This document shows, piece after piece, positions 35,204 to 43,993 of a stretch of 64,000 nt of DNA. Below the pieces are notes generated by a model that was given only the letters and a program-made list of their open reading frames with translations, was not told where the DNA came from and ran no database searches. Position 1 is the first letter of the stretch, and the number at the start of each line of letters is the position of its first letter. The DNA lies in NCBI RefSeq assembly GCF_007556815.1, contig NZ_CP041743.1, forward strand, positions 1,240,001 through 1,304,000. The letters are read 5' to 3'. This DNA comes from Paraburkholderia megapolitana (GTDB lineage Bacteria; Pseudomonadota; Gammaproteobacteria; Burkholderiales; Burkholderiaceae). Position numbers and translations under genes: made by a program.

Positions 35204-35836
35204 ATGAACTACCGACAGATTCCCGCGATATTCGTGGCCGATGCGCCCGGGCTCGATTTCCTCAATTCGGTTGCTACGCCGGTGGATGAAGAAGTCGACT
35301 GGATCAGCGACGGGGAGGGTTTGCTGGCGTGGCTGGAGCAGGCGGGGATGGTGTCGCGCACGGTGCTCGAAACGATGCGGGTTCAATCGACGGCCATTGA
35401 GCTCGACGAGATCGCAGCGCAGGCGCGGGGCCTGCGCGAGTGGTTCAGAGAGTTCGTACAGAAACGCAAAGGCAAGCCGTTGAGCGCGAAAAACCTGCGC
35501 GAGCTCGAACCGCTAAACCAGTTGCTTGAGCGCGACGAGCGATATAGCGAAATCGTCGCCAGCGAACGTGATGACGAGACCGTGTTCGAGTTTCGCGAAA
35601 CGCGCCGGTGGCATTCGGCGCAGTCGCTGCTGCTGCCGCTCGCCGAAGCCATGGCCAAGCTTGTCTGTGACGAAGACTTCACCCAGGTCAAGGCGTGCGA
35701 AGGTCCGAGATGCACGTTGATGTTTGCCGATCACACGCGTGGCCACGCGCGCCGCTGGTGCAGCATGGCGATCTGCGGCAACCGTGCGAAGGTGGCGGCG
35801 CATCGGCGGCGGCTCAAGGAGCAGGCGGCCAGTTGA
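35204..35836 (+). CDS. CGNR zinc-finger (ABATE-domain) regulator
   Basis: 210 residues if translation starts at ATG 35204 (MNYRQIPAIFVADAP); earlier in-frame Mets overlap the operator. The N-terminal two-thirds is the ABATE ligand-like domain (GLDFLNSVATPVDEEVDWI). The C-terminal zinc finger is CEGPRCTLMF followed by WCSMAICGNRAKVAAHRRR, with four Cys and the CGNR motif. Such proteins are probable transcription factors for divergent stress or catabolic genes. Here the likely target is the hydrolase/SDR pair. Confidence 0.85.
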   Translation: MNYRQIPAIFVADAPGLDFLNSVATPVDEEVDWISDGEGLLAWLEQAGMVSRTVLETMRVQSTAIELDEIAAQARGLREWFREFVQKRKGKPLSAKNLRELEPLNQLLERDERYSEIVASERDDETVFEFRETRRWHSAQSLLLPLAEAMAKLVCDEDFTQVKACEGPRCTLMFADHTRGHARRWCSMAICGNRAKVAAHRRRLKEQAAS

Positions 35837-35869
35837 AGCGTGGCTGACGAGTAATCAAGGAGGCGTGAG

Positions 35870-36559
35870 ATGAAGCACATTCGTGCGATTGCATTTGATC
35901 TGTACGGGACGTTGTTCGATGTCCATTCGGTTGCCGAGCAGTGCAATGAGCGGTTTCCAGGTCGTGGACGCGAGATCAGCGCGTTGTGGCGGCAGAAGCA
36001 ACTCGAATACACGTGGTTGCGCAGCTTGATGAACCGCTACGTGACGTTCGAGCAGGCAACGGAAGATGCACTGCGTTATACGTGCAGGCATCTAGGGCTT
36101 GCACTCGACGACACTACCCGCGATGCGCTGTGCGAAGCCTATCTGCGGTTAAAGCCGTTCGCCGAGGTCCCCGATGCACTGCGCGAACTCCGGCGTCGTG
36201 GCCTGAAGCTCGCGGTGCTGTCGAATGGTTCGCCGCATTCGATCGGCGCAGTGGTCGACCATGCCGGACTGCGTGACGCATTCGATCATCTGCTTAGTGT
36301 CGATCCACTCCGCATCTACAAACCGGACGACCGCGTTTACACCCTGGCGGAACAGGCTTTCGGTGTTAACCGCACCGCCATTCTGTTTGTATCGTCGAAT
36401 GCCTGGGATGCCACCGGGGCGCGTTACTTCGGCTTCCCGACCTGCTGGATCAATCGCGCCGACAACGTCTTCGAAGAGATGGGGCAGAGGCCGGACTGGG
36501 AGGTGGGTGGGGTGGATGAGATCGTGCGGTTGTTCGATGCGGCCAACGCAGCCACTTGA
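35870..36559 (+). CDS. (S)-2-haloacid dehalogenase, type II (HAD superfamily)
   Basis: 229 residues. All residues of the L-DEX-type active site are present at the same numbers as the Pseudomonas YL enzyme: Asp10 and Thr14 in FDLYGTL, Arg41, Ser118 and Asn119 in LSNGS, Lys151 in YKPDDRVY, Tyr157, then Ser175, Asn177 and Asp180 in [12 protein letters not shown]. It hydrolyses L-2-haloalkanoates such as L-2-chloropropionate to D-2-hydroxy acids in the cytosol. It lies 33 bases after the CGNR gene and may be cotranscribed. The D-lactate so produced could feed 2-hydroxyacid dehydrogenases such as the 1011-residue enzyme at 44810; this link is inference. Confidence 0.93.
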   Translation: MKHIRAIAFDLYGTLFDVHSVAEQCNERFPGRGREISALWRQKQLEYTWLRSLMNRYVTFEQATEDALRYTCRHLGLALDDTTRDALCEAYLRLKPFAEVPDALRELRRRGLKLAVLSNGSPHSIGAVVDHAGLRDAFDHLLSVDPLRIYKPDDRVYTLAEQAFGVNRTAILFVSSNAWDATGARYFGFPTCWINRADNVFEEMGQRPDWEVGGVDEIVRLFDAANAAT

Positions 36560-36595
36560 GATTCGTAGCCGCCTTGCGCCAACCGGATTTAAAAC

Positions 36596-38041
36596 CTATT
36601 CCGCCTGCCCCCGCTCACGCAATAAATCCGCGAGACTGCGCGCCGCTGGCTTGAGCGGCATCCGATGCTGGGTCCAACCCATTTGCTTTGCCGGCGTCAA
36701 CGCACGCAACCGCGTAGCAGCCCAGCGAAACACCCGGTACACACGCGGATGCGCAAACGCGCCACTCCAGAAACGCCAGACGATATGCTCGCGGCGACTG
36801 AAGTTCGCTCCCTGACCGCGCAGTGGATGCGCCACCGCTTCATCCGGTGAGCGATTCGCTTCGGTACGCAGACGGATCAGCAACTGCGGAATCGGAATGC
36901 GCACCGGACACACTTCCCCACAGGCACCGCACAGGCTCGATGCAGTGGGTAGATCGGCGGTTGCGTCGAGGCCGAGTAGATGCGGCGAAATGATCTTGCC
37001 GATCGGCCCCGGGTAGGTCGTGCCGTACGCATGTCCACCGATCCGCGTGTACACCGGGCAGTGGTTCATGCACGCACCGCAGCGAATGCATTGCAACGTC
37101 GCGCGCAGTTGCGTGTCGGCATACGCCTGGGTGCGGCCGTTGTCGAGCAGCACGACGTGCATTTCGCGTGGACCGTCCAGTTCGCCTGCGCGGCGCGGGC
37201 CTGAGATCAGGTTGAAGTAGGTGGTGATCGCCTGGCCGGTCGCCGAGCGTGTCAGCAGGCTCGAAAGCGGCACGATGTGCTCGAGCTTCGCGACCACTTT
37301 CTCCATGCCCATGATTGCTATATGCACGTCGGGCACCGTCGTCGATAAGCGGCCGTTGCCCTCGTTCTCGACGAGCCACAGCGTGCCGGTGTCGGCGGCG
37401 GCGAAGTTTACTCCCGATAACCCGATGTCGGCATCGACGAACGCATGTCGCAGCGCGCGCCGGCCGGTCTGGATCAGCTCGTCGACATCTTCGGTGTAGG
37501 GGGTGTCGGGGATGTGCTGCTCGAATAGCGCGGCGATGTCGCCGCGGGTTTTGTGGATCGCGGGCATCACGATATGCGACGGTTTTTCGCCGGCAAGCTG
37601 GACGATGTACTCGCCCATATCCGACTCGATGCATTCGATACCGCGCTCAGCCAGGTAATGGTTGAGTTCGATCTCCTCGCTCGCCATCGACTTACCCTTG
37701 ATCACGCGCCGCGCCTCACGCGACTGCGCGATGCGATGCACGATCGCGTTCGCTTCTTCGGCGGTTTCGGCCCAGTGGACGTGAGCACCGGCCGCGGTGA
37801 GTTTCTCTTCGAGCTGGACCAGTAGTTCGGGCAGTCGTGAGAGCGCGTGCTGACGCACCGCTTCACCGAGATCGCGCAGTGTGTCGAGTTCGGCGTCGTC
37901 GGGAAACTGGACTGCGCGTTTCTGTTGCAGGAAATCCATGGCGCCGCGGAAGCTGTTGCGCAACTTCGGGTCATCGAGTGCGGCGCGGGCGCGGGTTTTG
38001 AAATCGGCGGAGGGGACGAAGTGCAGCGGCTGAGTGCTCAT
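36596..38041 (-). CDS. lutB: Lactate utilization iron-sulfur protein LutB
   Basis: 481 residues from ATG 38041. An N-terminal LUD domain includes RVIKGKSMASEEIELNHYL. A 2[4Fe-4S] domain has CIRCGACMNHCPVY (about 310-323) and CGACGEVCPVRIPIP (about 362-376). A C-terminal tail of Arg/Trp-rich helices follows. With LutA and LutC it forms the lactate-oxidising complex that feeds electrons to the respiratory chain. The start overlaps the LutC stop by a few bases, and it is the last gene of lutACB. Confidence 0.93.
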   Translation of the reverse strand: MSTQPLHFVPSADFKTRARAALDDPKLRNSFRGAMDFLQQKRAVQFPDDAELDTLRDLGEAVRQHALSRLPELLVQLEEKLTAAGAHVHWAETAEEANAIVHRIAQSREARRVIKGKSMASEEIELNHYLAERGIECIESDMGEYIVQLAGEKPSHIVMPAIHKTRGDIAALFEQHIPDTPYTEDVDELIQTGRRALRHAFVDADIGLSGVNFAAADTGTLWLVENEGNGRLSTTVPDVHIAIMGMEKVVAKLEHIVPLSSLLTRSATGQAITTYFNLISGPRRAGELDGPREMHVVLLDNGRTQAYADTQLRATLQCIRCGACMNHCPVYTRIGGHAYGTTYPGPIGKIISPHLLGLDATADLPTASSLCGACGEVCPVRIPIPQLLIRLRTEANRSPDEAVAHPLRGQGANFSRREHIVWRFWSGAFAHPRVYRVFRWAATRLRALTPAKQMGWTQHRMPLKPAARSLADLLRERGQAE

Positions 38042-38739
38042 CGGTTGGCTCCGTCGTTGGTGTCGTCCGTCACGATGATGACCCACACGCGGCGTGGGCC
38101 GTGTGCGCCGTATGCAAGTGTCTGCTGGATGTCGGAGGTTTTCGACGGGCCGGAGATCAGCACCAGATTCGTCGGCATGCCGTCGCGCCAGCGCTCGGCC
38201 TTAGCCGCTGCATGCAGATCTGCGTGCAACGTATGCGCGTAGACGAGCGCGATATGGAGCGGCGGCGCGAGCGAGACGGTGCGCGGTGTGCCGGCATCGG
38301 GTGCCAGCACCAGCGTGCCGGTTGCCGCAAGTCCCGAGCGCGCGACGGTGAAGCCGGCGTCGACGGTGTCGAACAGTTCGGCTTTCCAGGTTTCGATCGG
38401 TTGCGTATAGGCGCGTGCTGCAACGGACGGCGGCAACGCACGCGTCAGGGCAGCACCTTCGCGTGTGTTGGGATCGAGTAGCAGTTGGTGCACGCCGTTG
38501 GCAGCGAGCCGATCGGCGAGCTGGGGCGCCCACGACGCAGCATCCGCACACCACACTTCGGCGTGCGCCGCCGTCAGCGCCGCCTGCATCGACTCGATCC
38601 GCGCCTGCGCGGAGTGCGGATCGCGAGCATGTCGGGCGGCGTAGTGCGCGTCGATGCGCTGGTCGAGATCGTCGATTGCTACTGCAGCCGCAGGCGGCGC
38701 AGCGCGCAACCGGCCCAACATCCGTTCGCGCGCGTTCAT
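38038..38739 (-). CDS. lutC: Lactate utilization protein LutC (LUD domain)
   Basis: 233 residues from ATG 38739 with AAGGAGAG upstream. MNARERMLGRLRAA is the usual LutC opening. The LUD fold follows, with VDAGFTVARSGLAATGTLVL and late LVLISGPSKTSDIQQTL, the conserved SGPSxTADI-like motif. It lacks Fe-S cysteines, as expected. Overlaps with both neighbours show tight translational coupling. A larger reading of this frame extends into lutA and is not real. Confidence 0.93.
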   Translation of the reverse strand: MNARERMLGRLRAAPPAAAVAIDDLDQRIDAHYAARHARDPHSAQARIESMQAALTAAHAEVWCADAASWAPQLADRLAANGVHQLLLDPNTREGAALTRALPPSVAARAYTQPIETWKAELFDTVDAGFTVARSGLAATGTLVLAPDAGTPRTVSLAPPLHIALVYAHTLHADLHAAAKAERWRDGMPTNLVLISGPSKTSDIQQTLAYGAHGPRRVWVIIVTDDTNDGANR

Positions 38740-39542
38740 GCGGACTCTCCTTCGCTCACGCGATCGCCACCGGTGCGTCGCCACAGAAACGTCGCGAGAT
38801 GCTCGACCGGCAATGGCGCCTGCTGATGAGCCGCAGCGTGCCCGATGTTCAGCAGACAACCGCAATCCGCCGAAACGAGCCGGTCGCACCCAGTCGCACA
38901 CGCGGAAGCGACCTTGTCGCGCACCATCGCACCGGAGATGTCCGGATGCTTCAGCGAGAACGTGCCACCAAAGCCGCAGCATTCCGACTCGCGCACGTGT
39001 TCGATTCGCGTCACGCCGGGCAACGCGTCGACCAGTTCGACGCCATGCACACGCGTACCCATTTCGCGGCGCGCAGCGCAGGACGTATGCAGCACCACGT
39101 TTTCCGTGGGCAACGCAGCCGCAGCGGTGGTTACGCGATCGAACCGCACGTTCAATACGCGCAACAGGAATTCGCTCAGTTCGTAAACACGGCCGGCCAG
39201 TGCCTGAGCTTTCTTCTGCGCATCGGCGTCGTGCTCGAACAGCAGCGGCCAGTGATGGCGCATCATGCCTGCGCACGAACCCGACGGCACGACTATCGGC
39301 CACGGTTCGCCAAACAGGTCGAGTTGCGCGCGCGCAACCGCTTGCGCCTGCTCTGGATTCCCGCTGCTGTACGCCGGTTGCCCGCAGCAACTTTGCGCAC
39401 GCGGGAAGTGGACCGTCAGCCCCTCGCGTTCGAGCAGCTTCACCGCATCGAGCCCGGCTTGCGGCACGAACATATCCACGAGGCAGGTCGCGAACAGATA
39501 GACGTGGTCGGGCCGCGTCGAGGGATAGTGCCGGTCGTGCAT
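38736..39542 (-). CDS. lutA: Lactate utilization protein LutA (CCG-domain Fe-S protein)
   Basis: 268 residues. Two CCG domains: SCCGQPAYSSG (about 51-61) and ECCGFGGTFSLK (about 188-199), with HTSCAARRE between. These bind the non-canonical [4Fe-4S] cluster of heterodisulfide-reductase-type subunits. It is the first gene of lutACB, divergent from lutR. A TGGT-N3-ACCA operator lies in the shared promoter. Confidence 0.93.
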   Translation of the reverse strand: MHDRHYPSTRPDHVYLFATCLVDMFVPQAGLDAVKLLEREGLTVHFPRAQSCCGQPAYSSGNPEQAQAVARAQLDLFGEPWPIVVPSGSCAGMMRHHWPLLFEHDADAQKKAQALAGRVYELSEFLLRVLNVRFDRVTTAAAALPTENVVLHTSCAARREMGTRVHGVELVDALPGVTRIEHVRESECCGFGGTFSLKHPDISGAMVRDKVASACATGCDRLVSADCGCLLNIGHAAAHQQAPLPVEHLATFLWRRTGGDRVSEGESA

Positions 39543-39635
39543 GGGGAACGCTCCGTATTACATGCGGCGGTGCCGTATTCGTACTGGCCGCAGCATCGAT
39601 CGGCGCATAATCCCAGCTTCCTCGCGTGGGTTCAA

Positions 39636-39650
39636 ATTGGTTGGACCACT
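39636..39650. promoter_or_regulatory. FadR/LldR-type operator TGGT-N3-ACCA
   Basis: AATTGGT-TGG-ACCACT contains TGGT (39638-39641) and ACCA (39645-39648) separated by three bases. This is the core recognised by FadR/LldR-type GntR regulators. It lies 94 bases from lutA and 32 bases upstream of lutR, so it probably controls both. Confidence 0.65.
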
Positions 39651-39681
39651 ACGCACAAACACACGAGATGGAGAGGTAGCG

Positions 39682-40398
39682 ATGAAAGCGCCAGGCACGC
39701 CCACGCGGGGCCGCGTCGAAGCGGTGATGCGCCGGCTCGAAACCGCGTTGCTGGACGGCACGTGGAGCGTCGGCATGCGACTACCCGCTGAGCGTGTGCT
39801 GGCCGAGCAATACGACGTGTCGCGCAACACGGTGCGCGAGGCGATCCAGCGGCTGGCGGCGCGCGGCCTGCTGCAGAGCAGGCGCGGCGCGGGCGTGTTC
39901 GTCACGGACAAACTACGCACCGGCATCGCGTCGCCATGGGGCCAACTGGTAGCGGATCACCCGGCATTGCGCGACGACATCCTCGAATTCCGGCGCGTGC
40001 TGGAAGGCGCGACCGCTTACTTTGCGGCACAACGCGCGGATGCGGCGGACCTGAAGCGCATCGGTGCGCAGATGCGCGAGCTGGAGCGCGCAAGGCGCAC
40101 CGACGATAAATCCGCCGAGGCCATCGCCGACGCCCAACTTCACGAAGCGATTGCCCACGCATCGCACAACACGATGTTCCTGCATCTGCATGCCAGCGTG
40201 ATCGGCATGCTGCGCGAACACATTGCGATCAGTGGCACGGGTTTGCGCGAGCGCGACGAAGAGGCATCGACGCTGCTGCTGTTGCAGCATCGCACGCTGT
40301 GCGAGGCGATTCGCGCGCGACGCCCCGAAGAGGCGCGCACGGCAATGCAGGCGCACATCGACTATGTGCGCAGCAGGACGGAAGAGGACGACGAGTAA
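39682..40398 (+). CDS. lutR: GntR-family (FadR/LldR-type) regulator of lut genes
   Basis: 238 residues from ATG 39682 with GAGAGG upstream. The winged helix contains LPAERVLAEQYDVSRNTVREAIQRLAARG. The FCD effector domain (about 100-235) has the Asp/Arg and three His residues (AQLHEAIAHASHN, LLQHRTLCEA) that bind metal and a small acid. The divergent position next to lutA and the TGGT-N3-ACCA site make it the probable lactate-responsive repressor. The symbol is assigned from context. Confidence 0.82.
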   Translation: MKAPGTPTRGRVEAVMRRLETALLDGTWSVGMRLPAERVLAEQYDVSRNTVREAIQRLAARGLLQSRRGAGVFVTDKLRTGIASPWGQLVADHPALRDDILEFRRVLEGATAYFAAQRADAADLKRIGAQMRELERARRTDDKSAEAIADAQLHEAIAHASHNTMFLHLHASVIGMLREHIAISGTGLRERDEEASTLLLLQHRTLCEAIRARRPEEARTAMQAHIDYVRSRTEEDDE

Positions 40399-40418
40399 GC
40401 GCTAACCCGCGCAGCGCT
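40398..40418. terminator. Short hairpin between convergent GntR genes
   Basis: AGCGCT at 40398-40403 and at 40413-40418, each self-complementary, can form a 6-bp stem with a nine-base loop touching both stop codons. A minor structure. Confidence 0.3.
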
Positions 40419-41143
40419 CAGGCCTGCAACGACGAGCCCGCTGCATTCTCACTGGACTGAAGTTGCAGCACCGCATCGCGCTTGTCGAGCAGATGCTGGC
40501 GCAGGATCGCAGCAAGCCGCTTGCCGTCGCGCGCTTCGAGCGCCTTCAGCATTTCGTCGTGGTCATGAATCGCGCGGTCCCATTTGGGAATCTGGTAGTT
40601 CGAGCGAAACCGCAGTGCCTGCAGGCGCCGGTTCACGGCGATATACGTCTGCCGCAGCGCGGTGTTGCGCGCTGCCTCGTTGATCTTTTCGTGGATCGCC
40701 TGGTTGCGGCTGTAGTAGCCCGGCAGATCGTTCTGCGCGCGACACGCGAGCATTGCGTAGTGCAACGCCTTGATCTCCGCGAGCTCGGCGGCCGTGATGC
40801 GCTCGCACGCAAGTTCGCCCGAGAATGCTTCGAGCCCGCTCATCAGTTCGAAGGTTTCGCGCAGTTCCGCTTCCGACATCTTCGATACCGACGCGCCGCG
40901 ATTCGGTTCGATATCGATCAGGCCTTCGGCGGCGAGCACCTTCAACGCTTCGCGCAACGGCGTGCGCGAAATGCCAAGCGTTTCGCACAGCTCGCGCTCG
41001 TTGAGCTTCTTGCCCGGCTCCAGCACACCCTCGACGATAAAACGGCGGATGTGCTCGACGACCGTGTCGTGGAGCCGCTGGCGCTCCACCTTCGGCATCC
41101 GCGTCGCACCGGCAAATTGCGCGTCAAAGTCCGAATTTTGCAT
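40418..41143 (-). CDS. GntR-family (FCD) regulator
   Basis: 241 residues. The DNA-binding domain has LNERELCETLGISRTPLREALKVLAAEG, followed by an all-helical FCD domain with HYAMLACRAQN, NQAIHEKINEAARN and HDHDEMLKALEARD, including the metal-site His/Asp residues. The start codon lies inside TTTTGCATACAAAA (41136-41149). A matching site sits in front of the divergent aminotransferase gene, so this is the likely repressor of itself and of the 41306-47845 cluster. Confidence 0.88.
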   Translation of the reverse strand: MQNSDFDAQFAGATRMPKVERQRLHDTVVEHIRRFIVEGVLEPGKKLNERELCETLGISRTPLREALKVLAAEGLIDIEPNRGASVSKMSEAELRETFELMSGLEAFSGELACERITAAELAEIKALHYAMLACRAQNDLPGYYSRNQAIHEKINEAARNTALRQTYIAVNRRLQALRFRSNYQIPKWDRAIHDHDEMLKALEARDGKRLAAILRQHLLDKRDAVLQLQSSENAAGSSLQA

Positions 41144-41149
41144 ACAAAA
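41136..41149. promoter_or_regulatory. GntR operator copy 1 (TTTTGCATACAAAA)
   Basis: Near-perfect palindrome over the GntR start codon, one base different from copy 2 at 41273-41286. It implies autoregulation. Confidence 0.65.
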
Positions 41150-41272
41150 ATCTCCAACCTAGGTTTCGCGTCATTTTAGCGAAAGGCGTGGAAATAAGTA
41201 AGCATGAGCAATGACAGGCGTATACCCTGGCGATTTTGACCTTGGGTGCGAGCACATTCGTTTGATATAGTT

Positions 41273-41286
41273 TTTTGCATGCAAAA
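41273..41286. promoter_or_regulatory. GntR operator copy 2 (TTTTGCATGCAAAA)
   Basis: Perfect 14-base palindrome just after a plausible -10 (TATAGT, 41266-41271; TTGGGT at 41242-41247 as -35, 18-base spacer). It covers the probable transcription start and lies 20 bases upstream of the aminotransferase ATG: a textbook repressor position. Confidence 0.7.
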
Positions 41287-41305
41287 TTCAACTCAAGGAA
41301 ATCGC

Positions 41306-42526
41306 ATGCTGAAACTGGACTTCCACCCCGCCGGCCGCCACTTTCTGCAAATTCCAGGGCCGAGCCCGGTGCCCGACCGGATTCTGCGGGCGATGAGCTA
41401 TCCGACCATCGACCACCGCGGCCCGGAGTTCGGCGCGCTCGGTCTGAAGGTGCTGGACGGCATCAAACAGATCTTCAAGACGCAGCAGCCGGTCGTGATC
41501 TACCCGGCGTCGGGCACCGGCGCATGGGAGGCCGCGCTGTCGAACACGCTGAGCCTTGGCGACGCCGTGCTGATGTTCGAGACCGGGCACTTCGCGACGC
41601 TGTGGAAGAAGATGGCCGAAAGCCTGGGGCTGAAGCCGGAGTTCATCGGTTTGCCGGGCATCGAAGGCTGGCGGCGCGGCGTGCAGCCGCAGATGATCGA
41701 AGCGCGGCTGCGCGAAGACACACAGCATGCAATCAAGGCGGTCTGCGTCGTGCACAACGAAACCTCGACGGGCGTGACATCGGACATCGCGGCTGTGCGT
41801 CGCGCCATCGATGCGGCCGGTCATCCGGCGCTGCTGCTCGTCGATACGATCTCAGGTCTCGCGTGCGCCGACTATCGCCATGACGAATGGGGCGTCGACG
41901 TCACCGTGTCGGGCTCGCAGAAGGGTTTGATGCTGCCGCCGGGTATCAGCTTCAATGCGCTCTCGCCGAAAGCCATCGCCGCGAGCCGCGAGGCGAAGTT
42001 GCCACGCAGCTTCTGGGACTGGACCGAGATCGTCGAGATGAACAAGACGGGCTACTGGCCGTACACGCCGAACACGAACCTGCTGTACGGGTTGTCCGAA
42101 GCGCTCGACATGATTCTCGACGAAGGGCTCGACAACGTATTCGCCCGTCATGCGCGGCTTGCCGAAGCGTGTCGCCGTGCGGTTCGTGCGTGGGGCCTCG
42201 AGATCCAGTGCGCGGACCCTGCGGTGTACAGCCCGGTGCTCACGGGCGTGATGATGCCCGACGGCATCGACGCGGATGCGGTGCGCAAGCTCATCTACGA
42301 GCGCTTCGACATGTCGCTGGGCACGGGGCTCGGCAAGATGAAAGGCCGCATGTTCCGCATTGGCCATCTTGGCGACTGCAACGACCTCACGTTGCTGGCG
42401 ACGCTTGCCGGTTGCGAGATGGGATTGCAGCTCGCCGGTGTGCCGCTGGCCGCGAGTGGTTTGCCCGAGGCGATGGCGTGGCTGACCGGGCAAGCGCATG
42501 CGGCGGGTTTGAAAGCCGCGGCTTGA
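41306..42526 (+). CDS. Serine--glyoxylate-type aminotransferase (class V PLP)
   Basis: 406 residues from ATG 41306 (AAGGAA upstream). LQIPGPSPVPDRILRAMSY and YPASGTGAWEAALSNTL are typical of the SgaA/alanine-glyoxylate branch. The PLP Lys is Lys206 in VSGSQKGLMLPPG. It transfers an amino group from serine or alanine to glyoxylate or another 2-oxo acid in the cytosol. It is the first gene downstream of the GntR operator, followed by a transporter, a keto-acid hydratase and a 2-hydroxyacid dehydrogenase. Exact substrates are not clear. Confidence 0.85.
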   Translation: MLKLDFHPAGRHFLQIPGPSPVPDRILRAMSYPTIDHRGPEFGALGLKVLDGIKQIFKTQQPVVIYPASGTGAWEAALSNTLSLGDAVLMFETGHFATLWKKMAESLGLKPEFIGLPGIEGWRRGVQPQMIEARLREDTQHAIKAVCVVHNETSTGVTSDIAAVRRAIDAAGHPALLLVDTISGLACADYRHDEWGVDVTVSGSQKGLMLPPGISFNALSPKAIAASREAKLPRSFWDWTEIVEMNKTGYWPYTPNTNLLYGLSEALDMILDEGLDNVFARHARLAEACRRAVRAWGLEIQCADPAVYSPVLTGVMMPDGIDADAVRKLIYERFDMSLGTGLGKMKGRMFRIGHLGDCNDLTLLATLAGCEMGLQLAGVPLAASGLPEAMAWLTGQAHAAGLKAAA

Positions 42527-42703
42527 GGTGTCGCAGGGCGCTCGGCGTCGGATCGAGCAAACCCCGCAAACCCGGCAGGCATCACGGGCAGGTATCACAT
42601 TAGCGAGCGGCGAGCCGGACTGCGCGACCTGAACGCAGCCGTTCACCCCATGCGGGCACCGGACCCACACCGGCGCGCCGTCGACCAGCAACGGAGACAA
42701 ACG

Positions 42704-43993
42704 ATGAAGCGGTTTCGCGTGACCAGTCCGACCAGTATCGTTCTCATCATGCTGTGCATCATGTACTTCATCACGTACCTCGACCGCGTCAACGTCAGTA
42801 CTGCGGCGGCCGGGTTCGGCAAGGAGTTTCAGCTGTCGCATACCGAAGTCGGGCTGGTGTTCTCGGCGTTCGCGTATCCGTATCTCGTGTTCCAGATTGT
42901 CGGCGGCTGGGTAAGCGATCGCTTTGGCGCAAAACGCACGCTGATTGCGTGCGGTGCGATCTGGGCACTGGCCACGCTGCTGACGGGTTTTGCCGGTGGT
43001 CTTACGTCGCTGCTCGCCGCGCGCCTTTTGCTCGGCTTCGGTGAAGGCGCCACGTTTCCGGCGGCCACCGCCGCGATGTCGCGCTGGGTTGCGAAAGAAC
43101 GGCGCGGTTTCGCGCAGGGCATCACGCATGCCGCGGCGCGCATCGGCAACGCCATCGCGCCCGGTGCGATCGTGCTCGTGATGGCGACGTGGGGCTGGCG
43201 CGAATCGTTCTATATCTGCGGCGCGATCAGTCTGTTGTGGGTGATTGTGTGGGCGGTGACGTTCACCGAATATCCGAAGGATCATCCGCGTATCACGACG
43301 GACGAACTCGACGTGTTGCCCGCGCCGAAACCGAAAGCCGCCGACGTGCCGTGGCGGCGTCTCTTCAAGCGTATGACGCCGGTCACGATTGTGTACTTCT
43401 GCTACGGCTGGACGTTGTGGCTGTTTCTGAGCTGGATTCCGCAGTACTTCTTGCATAGCTATCAGCTCGATCTGAAGAAGTCGGCGGTGTTTGCTTCGGC
43501 GGTGTTTTTCGCGGGGGTGCTGGGCGATACGCTCGGCGGCGTGGTGACCGATCGTCTGTTCGAGCGCACGCGCAGCCTGAAGCGGGCGCGTAGCTGGATG
43601 GTGTCGATCTGCATGCTGCTTACTCTGCTTTCGCTGGTGCCGTTGATGTTCGTGCACAACCTGTATGTCTCGATGGTGTGTCTCGCGGGCGGTTTCTTTT
43701 TCGCGGAAATGACGATCGGTCCGATGTGGGCGATCCCGATGGACATCGCGCCGCAGTACTCGGGCACCGCGAGCGGCATGATGAATACCGGCTCGGCGCT
43801 AGCCGCGATCATCTCGCCGGTGTTTTCGGGTTTCCTGATCGATACGTTCGGTAGCTGGGAGCTGCCGTTTGCCGGCAGCATGCTGTTGATGGCGATTGGC
43901 GTCGTGCTCGCGTTCCGCATGCAGCCCGACAGCCGTTTCGAACTGGACGTGCCCCCAGGCGCACATCCGCCGGTAACAGGAGTCGGAGCATGA
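42704..43993 (+). CDS. MFS transporter, anion:cation symporter (ACS) family
   Basis: 429 residues from ATG 42704, with GGAGA 11 bases upstream. MYFITYLDRVNVSTAA in TM1 and VSDRFGAKRTL in the A-loop are the ACS signature found in hexuronate, glucarate, galactonate and tartrate importers. LLLGFGEGATFPAATAAMSRW is also typical. It would import an organic anion across the inner membrane for the neighbouring enzymes. The stop overlaps the hydratase start by four bases. Confidence 0.9.
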   Translation: MKRFRVTSPTSIVLIMLCIMYFITYLDRVNVSTAAAGFGKEFQLSHTEVGLVFSAFAYPYLVFQIVGGWVSDRFGAKRTLIACGAIWALATLLTGFAGGLTSLLAARLLLGFGEGATFPAATAAMSRWVAKERRGFAQGITHAAARIGNAIAPGAIVLVMATWGWRESFYICGAISLLWVIVWAVTFTEYPKDHPRITTDELDVLPAPKPKAADVPWRRLFKRMTPVTIVYFCYGWTLWLFLSWIPQYFLHSYQLDLKKSAVFASAVFFAGVLGDTLGGVVTDRLFERTRSLKRARSWMVSICMLLTLLSLVPLMFVHNLYVSMVCLAGGFFFAEMTIGPMWAIPMDIAPQYSGTASGMMNTGSALAAIISPVFSGFLIDTFGSWELPFAGSMLLMAIGVVLAFRMQPDSRFELDVPPGAHPPVTGVGA

